55,749 nt of DNA from Rhodococcus sp. ARC_M5 (GTDB taxonomy: Bacteria > Actinomycetota > Actinomycetes > Mycobacteriales > Mycobacteriaceae): NCBI RefSeq assembly GCF_022810405.1, contig NZ_JALGQE010000024.1, positions 1 through 55,749 of the forward strand, read 5' to 3'. Every line of letters begins with the position of its first letter. The stretch's first letter is position 1. The notes under the pieces are model-generated. The model did no database searches. It was not told the origin of the DNA and saw nothing but the letters and a program-made list of their open reading frames with translations. Below are positions 7,259-14,517 of the stretch, piece after piece. Made by a program: the position numbers and the translations under genes.

Positions 7259-7716
7259 CGCGAATTCTGTTGCGGCCCGCTGTTCCGACTGATGCAGATT
7301 TCCTGTTCTCGATGGCATCGGACGTCGAGGTCGTTCGATGGATCGGAGACGGAGCGGCTTGGAACAGAGCCTATTTCGACCGTCGGTTCGCGCGGGCGTT
7401 GAGCGCTGGGGACACCCGGATGCCGGACGTGCCGAGGTGGTTCATCGGCACCGAGGAGGATCGACACCCCGTCGGCTTGCTCAGTCTGATTCGACGATCG
7501 GACCACATCGAGGTCGGATACTGGGTGGATCCGGCCCAATGGGGTCGTGGCTACGCCGGCGAACTGCTCGACCTTGCGCAGGATCACACCGATGGTCTCC
7601 CGATGGTCGCGCAGGTGTATCGGGCAAACAGTGCCTCGCGTCGGGTGCTCGAGCGTGCCGGGTTCGCCCTCGTCGACGACGGTGATCCCCTGATCTTTCG
7701 TGCTCCGCCGAGGTAG
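7255..7716 (+). CDS. GNAT-family N-acetyltransferase (RimJ/RimL type)
   Basis: 153 residues. LLRPAVPTDADFLFSMASD at the start, HIEVGYWVDPAQWGRGYAGE (acetyl-CoA pyrophosphate loop Q/R-x-x-G-x-G/A) near 85-105 and the terminal NSASRRVLERAGFAL give a complete GNAT fold. The start GTG overlaps the cupin stop codon (GTGA), indicating one operon. The acceptor substrate is unknown; RimJ/L-like members acetylate protein N-termini or small amines. The downstream neighbour is a convergent aldo/keto reductase remnant five bases away. Confidence 0.82.
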   Translation: MTRILLRPAVPTDADFLFSMASDVEVVRWIGDGAAWNRAYFDRRFARALSAGDTRMPDVPRWFIGTEEDRHPVGLLSLIRRSDHIEVGYWVDPAQWGRGYAGELLDLAQDHTDGLPMVAQVYRANSASRRVLERAGFALVDDGDPLIFRAPPR

Positions 7717-7720
7717 AGGT

Positions 7721-8221
7721 TCACCGAGTCCTGAGGGCCCGGGGCCGAACCGTGGTGTGCCCGGTCGTGACGCGGCGCACCATGGGTTGCTTCAGAAACT
7801 CGTGCGGGAACCCGAGGTCGATATCGCTGGCTGTGTGCAGTGTGTCGAGGTGTGATTCGTCGAAGGTGATGTCGAGCGCAGAGGTGTTCTGCTGCAGCTG
7901 TTCCGGAGTGCGCGCGCCGATCAGCGAGCTGACGACGGACGGGTGTCGAAGCGTCCACGCCAGCGCCACCTGAGCAGGGGTCGCACCGAGTTGGCGAGCG
8001 ACCCCGAAGACGGCGTCCGCGATTGCGAGCCCCCGCGTGGTCAGCGTTCCGTTCGCCTTCGCATGATCGCGTCGAGTTCCGGCCGGCGCATCGGAACCCG
8101 GGGTCGCGAGGTCCGCGGTGGTGTACTTTCCGGTCAGCACTCCGCCGCCCAGCGGTGCCCAGGGAACCACGCCGAGTCCCAGATCTGCGGCCGTGGGCAG
8201 CAATTCACGTTCACTGGTTCT
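7721..8221 (-). pseudogene. C-terminal half of an aldo/keto reductase
   Basis: The frame encodes RTSERELLPTAADLGLGVVP, then WAPLGGGVLTGKY, a central helix and TPAQVALAWTLRHPSV, with SLIGARTPEQLQQN near the end. This is the C-terminal half of the YajO/PdxI-like aldo/keto reductase family. Complete members are about 330 residues, with the catalytic Asp/Tyr/Lys/His tetrad in the missing half. Homology stops abruptly at about 8221; an unrelated frame ending IGRPIYDRP lies just beyond. The protein therefore lacks the active site and should not be a working oxidoreductase, although a TTG at 8203 could start a 160-residue product. Confidence 0.72.
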
Positions 8222-8429
8222 TCGACGACCCGGATTTACGGCCGATCGTATATCGGCCTACCGATGCCGAATCTTGCTGCGCACTCGATGAACTCATCCG
8301 CTCACGTGCTCGCCAGAAACAGCGGCACCTACACACGATCTGAATCCGACCTTCCGCGGCACGGAAAGTCGAGACTCCATCGGTTCAGTGCTCCTATCGT
8401 TCGAGTCGGAACGAAGGAAGGTCAACAAC

Positions 8430-9299
8430 ATGCTCGACACGTGGAACGCGGCGCTCGACTACATCGAGGACCATCTCGACCGCGAGATCGATCCGACCGA
8501 GCTCGCTCGGATCACCCTCACATCGGAGTATCACTTTCGGCGTGTGTTCTCGGCGCTCGCCGGACTACCGCTGTCGCTGTACATCCGTGAACGCAGAATG
8601 ACGGTGGCAGCAGCTGATCTGCTCGACGGCATGGGTGTGCTCGACGTGGCCTCCAAGTACGGCTACACCGCCGACGCTTTCACTCGCGCATTCCGAGACA
8701 TGCACGGCCTCACACCATCTCGAGCCCGTCGACCGGGAGCCATCCTCCGTTCCAGACCAGCGGTGACATTTCACCTGACCATCGAAGGACGAAGCACCAT
8801 GCGATACCGCATCACCGAACTGCCGCCATTCCACATCGTCGGCAAAGCCACCCGAATCCCACTTCGGTATCGCGGAGAGAACACCGCCATGACCGAGTTC
8901 CATCGAAGCCTCGACCCCGGAACCGGCGAAAAATTGCGCACCCTCGCCGACCTCCCAGAACTCCCGGACATCCTCTTCGTCAGCGACGGCTTCGAGCCCG
9001 ACCGCGAAGACGGCAGTCTCTTCGACTACTACTTCGCCGTCGCCAGCACTGCGCCCGCACCACCCGAGTGGAACACCCTGAACGTACCCGCATCGACCTG
9101 GGCTGTATTTCAGACGAGCAGCGACACAGCTTTGGCCCCCGCACTCCAACAACTGTGGGCCGACGCCTTTAGCGAATGGTTCCCCTCCAACCCCTACGAA
9201 GTGATCCCGGGACCGGAAATCCTGACCGTCACCGAGGCCTCCCCCAACTGGTCCTCGGGAGCGGGAGAACTGTGGATTCCAATTCAACGAAGTCGATAG
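8430..9299 (+). CDS. AraC-family regulator with GyrI-like effector domain
   Basis: 289 residues. The N-terminus carries the two AraC helix-turn-helices (EIDPTELARITLTSEYHFRR to DAFTRAFRDMHGLTPSRAR). After about residue 125 follows a GyrI-like/effector-binding domain (MRYRITELPPFHIVGKATRI to GELWIPIQ), as in Rob, SoxS-like and BmrR-type multidrug sensors. The ATG at 8430 has a good ribosome site (GAAGGAAGG); an in-frame GTG at 8388 would add non-conserved residues. It probably senses a hydrophobic small molecule and controls efflux or stress genes. A palindromic element lies 48 bases after its stop. Confidence 0.85.
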   Translation: MLDTWNAALDYIEDHLDREIDPTELARITLTSEYHFRRVFSALAGLPLSLYIRERRMTVAAADLLDGMGVLDVASKYGYTADAFTRAFRDMHGLTPSRARRPGAILRSRPAVTFHLTIEGRSTMRYRITELPPFHIVGKATRIPLRYRGENTAMTEFHRSLDPGTGEKLRTLADLPELPDILFVSDGFEPDREDGSLFDYYFAVASTAPAPPEWNTLNVPASTWAVFQTSSDTALAPALQQLWADAFSEWFPSNPYEVIPGPEILTVTEASPNWSSGAGELWIPIQRSR

Positions 9300-9346
9300 T
9301 CGCCTCTCTCCTTCCCCTCCCCACCTCCCGTCGCGGCCCGTCATGG

Positions 9347-9401
9347 CCACTCAATGTGACATTCAGTGGCCTTTCCGGGGGTCGATGTCACATCGAGTGG
9401 A
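9347..9401 (+). repeat. Palindromic intergenic element, copy 1
   Basis: Left arm CCACTCAATGTGACATT, core GTGGCCTTTCCGGGGG, right arm TCGATGTCACATCGAGTGGA. It lies between the AraC-type gene and the 9446 gene, which run in the same direction. The seven copies of this family are compared in the findings. Confidence 0.85.
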
Positions 9402-9445
9402 CTGCGAGCGGGTGCCCAGCGCACTGCCCTCGATAGTGTGGAGGC

Positions 9446-9940
9446 ATGCGGGCCGGTCGACGCGAGGCGTTGCGTCGGCGATATCTGTCGCTGGGGCTCG
9501 GCGAGCTTGCCGCAGCAGCTGTCTTCCTGACGGTCGCCCTCACCATGGCGATACCGAGGCTCGACGACCAGCAGGACCGTCTGGCGTTGTGGTCCGCCCT
9601 TGTCCCATTGCTGATCGTGCTCGTACAAGCTGGTATCTACTGGCTGCTGGCGCGTTCCTGGGTAGGACACCACCCGATGCCCGTCTTCCTCCGCGTGGTC
9701 TACCGGGTATGTCGAATTGTCGACGTCGCGTTGTTGGCTGCCGGGTTGGTGGGCATCATCGTCTGGTTTCCCGCCGGGATCGCTGCGGCTCTCGCCGTCG
9801 TCGCCGTGTGGTTCTTCGGAGTCGTCGAATTCGTCAACTACTTCGTCGTCAGACTTTCTTATCCCGTCCGCAGTTGGTTTTCGAATGTCTGTCAGCTGCG
9901 CACACCTCGATTGGTGCACGACATGACCACTGTTTCCTGA
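9446..9940 (+). CDS. Integral membrane protein of unknown function
   Basis: 164 residues with four hydrophobic segments: about 15-36 (ELAAAAVFLTVALTMAI), 47-67 (LVPLLIVLVQAGIYWLLA), 91-109 (VALLAAGLVGIIVWF) and 111-130 (AGIAAALAVVAVWFFGVVEF). The N-terminus is strongly basic (RAGRREALRRRY), so it probably starts in the cytoplasm. The C-terminal tail (RTPRLVHDMTT) is hydrophilic. No family recognised. It is flanked on both sides by copies of the same palindromic element. Confidence 0.65.
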   Translation: MRAGRREALRRRYLSLGLGELAAAAVFLTVALTMAIPRLDDQQDRLALWSALVPLLIVLVQAGIYWLLARSWVGHHPMPVFLRVVYRVCRIVDVALLAAGLVGIIVWFPAGIAAALAVVAVWFFGVVEFVNYFVVRLSYPVRSWFSNVCQLRTPRLVHDMTTVS

Positions 9941-9966
9941 CGCCACCGACGGAGTCCCTCGCGGGT

Positions 9967-10019
9967 ACTCGATGTGACATTCGGTGGCCTTTTCGGGGGT
10001 CAATGTCACATCGAGTGGA
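9967..10019 (+). repeat. Palindromic intergenic element, copy 2
   Basis: Left arm ACTCGATGTGACATT pairs perfectly (15 bp) with AATGTCACATCGAGT; core GTGGCCTTTTCGGGGG. It lies between the convergent 9446 (+) and 10043 (-) genes. Confidence 0.88.
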
Positions 10020-10042
10020 CTTCGGGTGACCGAGCTGCGAGT

Positions 10043-10486
10043 TCAGGACGATCGACGAGACAGGATTTTTGCGATGTCGGCCAGAGCAGGGATTGCCGCA
10101 GAGAGTGCTCTACGGCTGTCTACGGTCAGCTCGTCGAGTGCATCGGAAAGTACCTGCGAACTGACCGCGTCATATTCGGCGAGTAGACGGAGGGCCTTCG
10201 GCGACGCCGTCAGGGTCGCTCCCCGGAGGTCGTTCGACGAGATCGATCGTTCGACGAGACCAGCGTCGACCATTGCTTTGATCAGGTTGCTGACGGTGGA
10301 GCGGGCGAGGTTGAGATGTGCGGCAAGGACTCCGGGGCTCATCGACGGCTTGTCGACGAGGGCTCTCATCACTTCGACGTGTGAGTCAGGGAGGTCCGGC
10401 AAGTCTGCGGCTTCCCGGGTCGCGCGGAGCAACGAGCGCCGCAGCGGTCCCAGTTGTCGACCGAGTTCGATTGCGGAGGAGTGCAC
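10043..10486 (-). CDS. MarR-family regulator, likely repressor of padC
   Basis: 147 residues. DSHVEVMRALVDKPSMSPGV, LAAHLNLARSTVSNLIKAMV (recognition helix) and DAGLVERSISSNDLRGATLT (wing) give a full MarR fold with dimer helices at both ends. The gene is divergent from the phenolic acid decarboxylase gene, 59 bases between starts, with a palindrome in that gap. Phenolic acid decarboxylases are usually controlled by PadR or MarR-type repressors that release DNA on binding phenolic acids, so this is the likely sensor (inference from family and position). Confidence 0.85.
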   Translation of the reverse strand: MHSSAIELGRQLGPLRRSLLRATREAADLPDLPDSHVEVMRALVDKPSMSPGVLAAHLNLARSTVSNLIKAMVDAGLVERSISSNDLRGATLTASPKALRLLAEYDAVSSQVLSDALDELTVDSRRALSAAIPALADIAKILSRRSS

Positions 10487-10517
10487 TGTTCGATGATCTC
10501 ACATGTAGTTTTGCCGC

Positions 10518-10543
10518 GAACATAGTTTTGTGACAAAATGTTC
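10518..10543. promoter_or_regulatory. Palindromic operator in the marR-padC gap
   Basis: GAACAT at 10518 and ATGTTC ending at 10543 enclose TTTTG-TGA-CAAAA, a nested palindrome. It ends two bases before the padC ATG, so bound protein would cover the padC start. A related half, CATGTAGTTTTG, starts at 10502. Confidence 0.65.
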
Positions 10544-10545
10544 TC

Positions 10546-11073
10546 ATGACTACAGAGACCTCGATTCAGAATCCGGTGCCGGATCAGGACCTCAGCGGCA
10601 TCGTCGGACACCGATTCATCTACACGTACGCGAACAACTGGCAGTACGAGATGTACGTCAAGAACGCCACGACGATCGACTACCGCATCCACACCGGCAT
10701 GGTCGGTGGTCGATGGGTCAAGGACCAGGAAGTCGATCTGGTCCAACTCGACGACGATGTCTACAAGATCTCGTGGAACGAGCCGACCGGGACATCCGTC
10801 GTCGTCAACGTCATTCCCGGCAAGCGGCGCCTGCATGGCACGATCTTCTTCCCGCAATGGATCGAACTCGACGGAACCAAGACCGTTCTGTATCAGAATG
10901 ACCACCTCGACCGAATGCGCGCCTACCGCGACGCGGGCCCGACCTACCCCATCTATGTGGTTCCCGAATTCGCCACCATCACCCTGTTCGAGAACGTCGG
11001 CGTCGACGACGACACGATCGTGTCGGTTGCGCCCATTGATTTGCCCGACGGATTTGCCGACCGAAGCAACTGA
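10546..11073 (+). CDS. padC: Phenolic acid decarboxylase
   Basis: 175 residues, the normal length (about 165-175). The enzyme removes CO2 from ferulic, p-coumaric or caffeic acid to give vinyl phenols, without a cofactor. GHRFIYTYANNWQYEMYVKN, TIDYRIHTGMVGGRWVKDQ and the PGKRRLHGTIFFPQWI region hold the conserved Tyr, Arg and Glu residues of the lipocalin-like active site. It is divergent from a MarR regulator. There is no room for a ribosome site between the operator and the ATG, so the message may be leaderless. The DUF3237 gene follows one base after the stop and is co-transcribed. Confidence 0.92.
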   Translation: MTTETSIQNPVPDQDLSGIVGHRFIYTYANNWQYEMYVKNATTIDYRIHTGMVGGRWVKDQEVDLVQLDDDVYKISWNEPTGTSVVVNVIPGKRRLHGTIFFPQWIELDGTKTVLYQNDHLDRMRAYRDAGPTYPIYVVPEFATITLFENVGVDDDTIVSVAPIDLPDGFADRSN

Positions 11074-11074
11074 C

Positions 11075-11530
11075 ATGCGTCCAGAACTGGTTTTCGTCGC
11101 CCATCTGTCGGTGACCGTGGGTGAACCGATCGACCTTGGCGAGGTTGCCGATGGTCACCGTCGCCTGGTGCCGATCCTCGGCGGTACCGTCGAGGGCCCG
11201 TTCTTGCAGGGCCGAGTTCTACCCGGCGGTGCGGATCACCAGATTCTCCGCACGGCCACACTCACCGAGTTGGATGCCAGATACGAACTCGACACCGATG
11301 CGGGCGAGCGGGTCGCGATACACAACGTCGGCGTACGAAGTGGTACCGAAGATGACATCGCCGCACTTGTCCGCGGTGAACCTGTGCGCGCCGATCGCAT
11401 CTACTTCCGTAGTCAACCCAGACTGTCCTCCGCCGCGAGCAGACTCCGGTGGATGAACGAGCGCATGTTCATCGGATCCGCCCAGCGATTGCCGAACTCC
11501 GTGGAGCTGGACGTCTACCAGGTCACTTGA
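11075..11530 (+). CDS. DUF3237 (UPF0311) family protein
   Basis: 151 residues. LVFVAHLSVTVGEPIDLGEV, RRLVPILGGTVEGPFLQGRV, LPGGADHQILR and the C-terminal MNERMFIGSAQRLPNSVELD follow the DUF3237 pattern, an all-beta fold found in many catabolic loci. It starts one base after the padC stop, so it probably works with phenolic acid decarboxylation or its product. Some relatives sit in aromatic degradation clusters, but no reaction is established for the family as far as I know. Confidence 0.82.
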   Translation: MRPELVFVAHLSVTVGEPIDLGEVADGHRRLVPILGGTVEGPFLQGRVLPGGADHQILRTATLTELDARYELDTDAGERVAIHNVGVRSGTEDDIAALVRGEPVRADRIYFRSQPRLSSAASRLRWMNERMFIGSAQRLPNSVELDVYQVT

Positions 11531-11545
11531 CCGACTCGACTCCGC

Positions 11546-11600
11546 GCAGTCAATGTGACGTTCGGTGGACTTTTGGGCGGTCAATGGCACATCGAGTGGA
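11546..11600 (+). repeat. Palindromic intergenic element, copy 3
   Basis: Left arm CAGTCAATGTGACGTT, core GTGGACTTTTGGGCGG, right arm TCAATGGCACATCGAGTGGA. It separates the convergent 11075 (+) and 11613 (-) genes and has the GGCACATCGAG variant of the right arm. Confidence 0.8.
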
Positions 11601-11612
11601 CTTGGAGGGGCG

Positions 11613-12044
11613 TCAGGCGATCGCTTGGCCGTAGACGTGTGTCACCGCGATGGTCACCAGTACTCGTCGGTCGGCGACCATGACTGCTCGGTATTCGTTC
11701 CAATCGGGGTGCTCACCGGCGGCGGCGCGGAAGTAGTCCACCAAGGCATCGACTTCGGGGCTGTCGGGTGACAATCCCGGGCCGGTGAGGGTGACGGTTC
11801 CTTCCGCGGTTGCCCATGCTGTGCCGTCGGCGCTGGTCACTTCGAGCGCGGCGCGAGGATCTCGGCGTAGATTCGTCGTTTTCGCTCGTCCTTCGGTGAC
11901 CGAGATCGTGATGGTGCCGGCTGCCCGGTCGTAGAACGGCGTCACCGGCGATAGCTGCGGAAGTCCGCTGGATTTGATGGTGGCCAGCACTCCGATTCGG
12001 CGCTGCTCGAGAAGGTCGTGTGGATCGTAGGTACTTCCGGTCAT
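11613..12044 (-). CDS. PPOX-class F420-dependent oxidoreductase (split barrel)
   Basis: 143 residues. LLEQRRIGVLATIKSSGLPQ, LSPVTPFYDRAAGTITISVT, GRAKTTNLRRDPRAALEVTS and a terminal DRRVLVTIAVTHVYGQAIA give the complete pyridoxamine-oxidase-like split beta-barrel of the actinobacterial F420/FMN group. The ATG at 12044 is chosen because the fold begins a few residues later and GGGGACTCC precedes it. Dimeric enzymes of this group reduce quinones, biliverdin or related acceptors; the substrate is unknown. Two further paralogues lie at 20542 and 28483. Confidence 0.85.
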   Translation of the reverse strand: MTGSTYDPHDLLEQRRIGVLATIKSSGLPQLSPVTPFYDRAAGTITISVTEGRAKTTNLRRDPRAALEVTSADGTAWATAEGTVTLTGPGLSPDSPEVDALVDYFRAAAGEHPDWNEYRAVMVADRRVLVTIAVTHVYGQAIA

Positions 12045-12127
12045 GGAGTCCCCTTCGGTCGTCGAAACAAGCGTGCACGAGCTTCCGAAGAGAACGCCGT
12101 CGACGACGCGATCGTTCCGTTCCGTCC

Positions 12128-12613
12128 TCAATACTGTCTGTCGTCGAAAAGCTCTGCCGCGTAGGCCCCGATTGCTCGACGGTATCTCCCCAGCGCCGGG
12201 TCTGCGGCATGCAGTGCGTTCCGCAGAGCCTGTGCACCGTCGCCCTTGTCCCGGAGTGCGAGTGCCACGAATGCATCTCGCGCAGAGCAGTATTCGGTGG
12301 AGAACTCGAACTCCTCCAGCAGTCGCAACGCGTCGTCCTGTCGACCCACGTTGCGGAGCGAACTCGCCAGTTGGATCCGAGCCTGGTTCTCCCTGTCGAT
12401 ATCGAGCCCGTGAGACAACGATGCCTCGTACAGCGGGACGGCCGCGGATTCTTCGCCCAAGAAGTCCTCCAGGGAAGCTCGTTCGAACAATGCACGTGCT
12501 TCAGAACATTGTGCAGCGGAAAGCAACTGATCGATCTGAATCCGCATACGAACGGGATCTGCGTCATCCGCGTAGCGCCAGAATTGCGCAATTCGATCGT
12601 CCCAACTCAGCAT
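12128..12613 (-). CDS. Tetratricopeptide-type helical-repeat protein
   Basis: 161 residues. The central part repeats helix pairs typical of TPR proteins: SEARALFERASLEDFLGEES, AAVPLYEASLSHGLD, ARIQLASSLRNVGRQDDALR and LLEEFEFSTEY. The family of small actinobacterial TPR proteins (Tetratrico_peptide-repeat, PF12688-like) fits by pattern. The ATG at 12613 starts just before SWDDRIAQFWRYADDADP. It probably serves in protein-protein contacts; no partner is obvious. It is upstream of the F420 enzyme gene on the same strand with an 83-base gap. Confidence 0.65.
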   Translation of the reverse strand: MLSWDDRIAQFWRYADDADPVRMRIQIDQLLSAAQCSEARALFERASLEDFLGEESAAVPLYEASLSHGLDIDRENQARIQLASSLRNVGRQDDALRLLEEFEFSTEYCSARDAFVALALRDKGDGAQALRNALHAADPALGRYRRAIGAYAAELFDDRQY

Positions 12614-12750
12614 GAAATCGATCGTCCACGATGCTGCGGTCTGCCGCCACCGCTGTGTCCCTCGGCATGTGCAGTGTCTTTGCGGCACGAGCAACGTAGT
12701 TCGGAGAAGCGACGAGGCCGACTCCCCGACGTAGCGATGACACTCGACAG

Positions 12751-13119
12751 CTATCGAGCTGCTACGAATTCGATTCGATTGCCCACGCCGTCGCGGGTAT
12801 GGAACCGTCGACGACCCGGTATCTCCTGAGGGTCGGCCCAATTCACTGGGTATCCAGCGGACGTCAACGCTGCAGCGGTCGCATCGATGTCGACGACGAA
12901 GGCCGGGTGCGCCTTCAGTGCGGGACGAAAGTCGTCCTCGACGCCGACATGCACCTCACCATCGGGACCGCCAACCCCTGGTACGCGAAACCAACAGCCC
13001 CCGCGGACGGCCAACGGCGGAGGCTTCGGGATCTCCTCCCAGCCCAAGGCACCCGAATAGAACTCACGCTCGCGGTCTTCGCCGCCCATCGGACATGCGA
13101 CCTGCACGTGGTGGATCAT
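12751..13119 (-). CDS. VOC/glyoxalase-family protein
   Basis: 122 residues. MIHHVQVACPMGGEDREREF at the N-terminus followed by YSGALGWEEIPKP, the central GGCWFRVPG, EVHVGVEDDF and the C-terminal TRDGVGNRIEFV show one VOC repeat pair. The starting IHHVQVACP provides the first His position seen in lactoylglutathione lyase-like proteins, and IEFV the last Glu. The ATG at 13119 is preceded by a weak ribosome site. The substrate is unknown. It is third of the VOC genes in the window and not adjacent to the first two. Confidence 0.78.
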   Translation of the reverse strand: MIHHVQVACPMGGEDREREFYSGALGWEEIPKPPPLAVRGGCWFRVPGVGGPDGEVHVGVEDDFRPALKAHPAFVVDIDATAAALTSAGYPVNWADPQEIPGRRRFHTRDGVGNRIEFVAAR

Positions 13120-13173
13120 CGAACGAACGTACCGCCGACTCGATTGACACGTCGATGAACGGTAGGCAAACGT

Positions 13174-13650
13174 ATGGGTATGCAACTGAGATTCTTGGCC
13201 GGCGTCTCGACGGCCTTCGCAGTCAAGCTCCTGGTGATGCGAGCGCTGACACTCAAGCTGCAGCGAGACATCGAGGCACTCAACAACGGCGACTACCGCC
13301 CGCTACTGTCGTCCTTCCACCGAGACGCAGTGCTCAAATTCGCCGATGGAGACAGCCGTTGGTCGGGCACACACCGCGGCCGCGCGGCCATCGAAAACTT
13401 CTTCCAGGACTTCGTTGCCGCCGGAATCAAAGGCCAGATCACCGAAATTTACAGTGGCGGTGCACCGTGGCGCATGACCCTGCTCGTCCGCTTCGACGAC
13501 CAAGCCCACGCAGCCGACGGCACCGAGCTCTACAGCAACCGCACCGTGCTCCTGGTCCGCACGAGCTGGGGGAAAATCATCTCGCAAGAAGACTTCTTCG
13601 AGGACACCACTCGCATCGACGCATTCGAGAAGAAACTGCGTCAACTCTAA
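13174..13650 (+). CDS. SnoaL/NTF2-like protein with hydrophobic N-terminus
   Basis: 158 residues. The first 25 residues are hydrophobic (LRFLAGVSTAFAVKLLVMRA), followed by LKLQRDIEALNNGDYRPLLS, FADGDSRWSGTHRGRAAIEN and FFQDFVAAGIKGQITEIYSG, a clear SnoaL-like NTF2 fold. The final helix is FFEDTTRIDAFEKKL. NTF2-like proteins of this size act as isomerases/hydrolases or ligand binders, and the function is not predictable. A second in-frame ATG is at 13180. The gene is followed by a small hairpin and copy 4 of the palindromic element before the convergent btuD. Confidence 0.75.
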   Translation: MGMQLRFLAGVSTAFAVKLLVMRALTLKLQRDIEALNNGDYRPLLSSFHRDAVLKFADGDSRWSGTHRGRAAIENFFQDFVAAGIKGQITEIYSGGAPWRMTLLVRFDDQAHAADGTELYSNRTVLLVRTSWGKIISQEDFFEDTTRIDAFEKKLRQL

Positions 13651-13656
13651 GTCCCC

Positions 13657-13675
13657 TCACCGATCGACTCGGTGA
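13657..13675. terminator. Short hairpin after the NTF2-like gene
   Basis: TCACCGA/TCGGTGA arms (7 bp, 5-base loop) seven bases after the stop. No T-run follows, so terminator function is uncertain. Confidence 0.35.
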
Positions 13676-13691
13676 ACGATCCCCCGCCGGT

Positions 13692-13744
13692 ACTCGATGT
13701 GACATTTGGTGGCCTTTTCGGGGGTCAATGTCACATCGAGTGGA
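13692..13744 (+). repeat. Palindromic intergenic element, copy 4
   Basis: Left arm ACTCGATGTGACATT (13692-13706) pairs perfectly with AATGTCACATCGAGT; core GTGGCCTTTTCGGGGG. Nearly identical to copy 2. It lies between the convergent NTF2-like gene and btuD. Confidence 0.88.
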
Positions 13745-13758
13745 CTCAGGGCCGGGGG

Positions 13759-14517
13759 TCAGGGGCGGCGATAGGTCACCTGGGGGTAATTGTCGGCATT
13801 CGTCACGCTGGCGTGCACGTTGTATACCGTGCGCACCAGGTGTTCGGTGATTACTTCGCTCGGGGTTCCCGACGCCACGATGGCACCGTTGTTCAGGACC
13901 ATGATGCGGTCGCAGAACATGGCGGCGAGGTTGAGGTCGTGGAGGGCGATGTAACTGCTCAGCGGTAGGCCTGCGACGAGGGTGAGGATGTCGAGTTGAT
14001 GCTGGATGTCGAGGTGATTGGTCGGCTCGTCGAGCAGTAGTTCGGTGGGTTGCTGGGCCAGGGCTCGGGCGATTTGGACTCGTTGGCGTTCGCCGCCGGA
14101 GAGGGTGTGCCATCGTCGGGTGGCTTTCGACGCCATGGCGGTGTCGGTGAGTGCTCGTGCGATGGCGGCGTCGTCGTCGGATGCGTCGCCGCCGAGGATC
14201 CCGTGATGTGGGATGCGACCGAGGCGAACGACGTCGCGGACGCTGATATCGACGTCGGTGTCGGAGTGTTGATCGACCATCGCCACGCGCCGGGCGACGC
14301 GCCGTCGACGCAACGTGCGGAGGTTGTCTCCGTCGAGCAGTACGTCGCCGCTGTCGGGGGCGACGATGCCCGCAAGGATTCTCAGCAGAGACGACTTACC
14401 CGACCCGTTGGGTCCGATCAAGCCGATGGTCTCGCCGGGTTCCGGCTCGAAGCTGATGCCGTCGAGAATCGGGTGTCCGCCGCGGGTCCATCGAATGTGA
14501 TTGGCGTGCAGTGTCAT
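13759..14517 (-). CDS. btuD: Cobalamin/corrinoid ABC importer ATPase (BtuD/FecE type)
   Basis: 252 residues. ATP-binding subunit of an iron-siderophore/cobalamin-type importer. Walker A GLIGPNGSGKSS is near residues 32-43, the signature LSGGERQRVQIARAL near 140, Walker B LLLDEPTNHLD near 160 and the H-loop IALHDLNLAAMFC after it. The start ATG overlaps the permease stop by four bases. On sequence alone it could serve siderophores or heme, but the cobalamin riboswitch at the head of the transcript makes corrinoid uptake the best call. Confidence 0.85.
   Translation of the reverse strand: MTLHANHIRWTRGGHPILDGISFEPEPGETIGLIGPNGSGKSSLLRILAGIVAPDSGDVLLDGDNLRTLRRRRVARRVAMVDQHSDTDVDISVRDVVRLGRIPHHGILGGDASDDDAAIARALTDTAMASKATRRWHTLSGGERQRVQIARALAQQPTELLLDEPTNHLDIQHQLDILTLVAGLPLSSYIALHDLNLAAMFCDRIMVLNNGAIVASGTPSEVITEHLVRTVYNVHASVTNADNYPQVTYRRP

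Noticed and set aside
6599..7587. Long minus-strand frame over the cupin and GNAT genes
   Set aside because: Antisense of recognised domains; only the small 6655-6813 piece could be real and is listed with low confidence.
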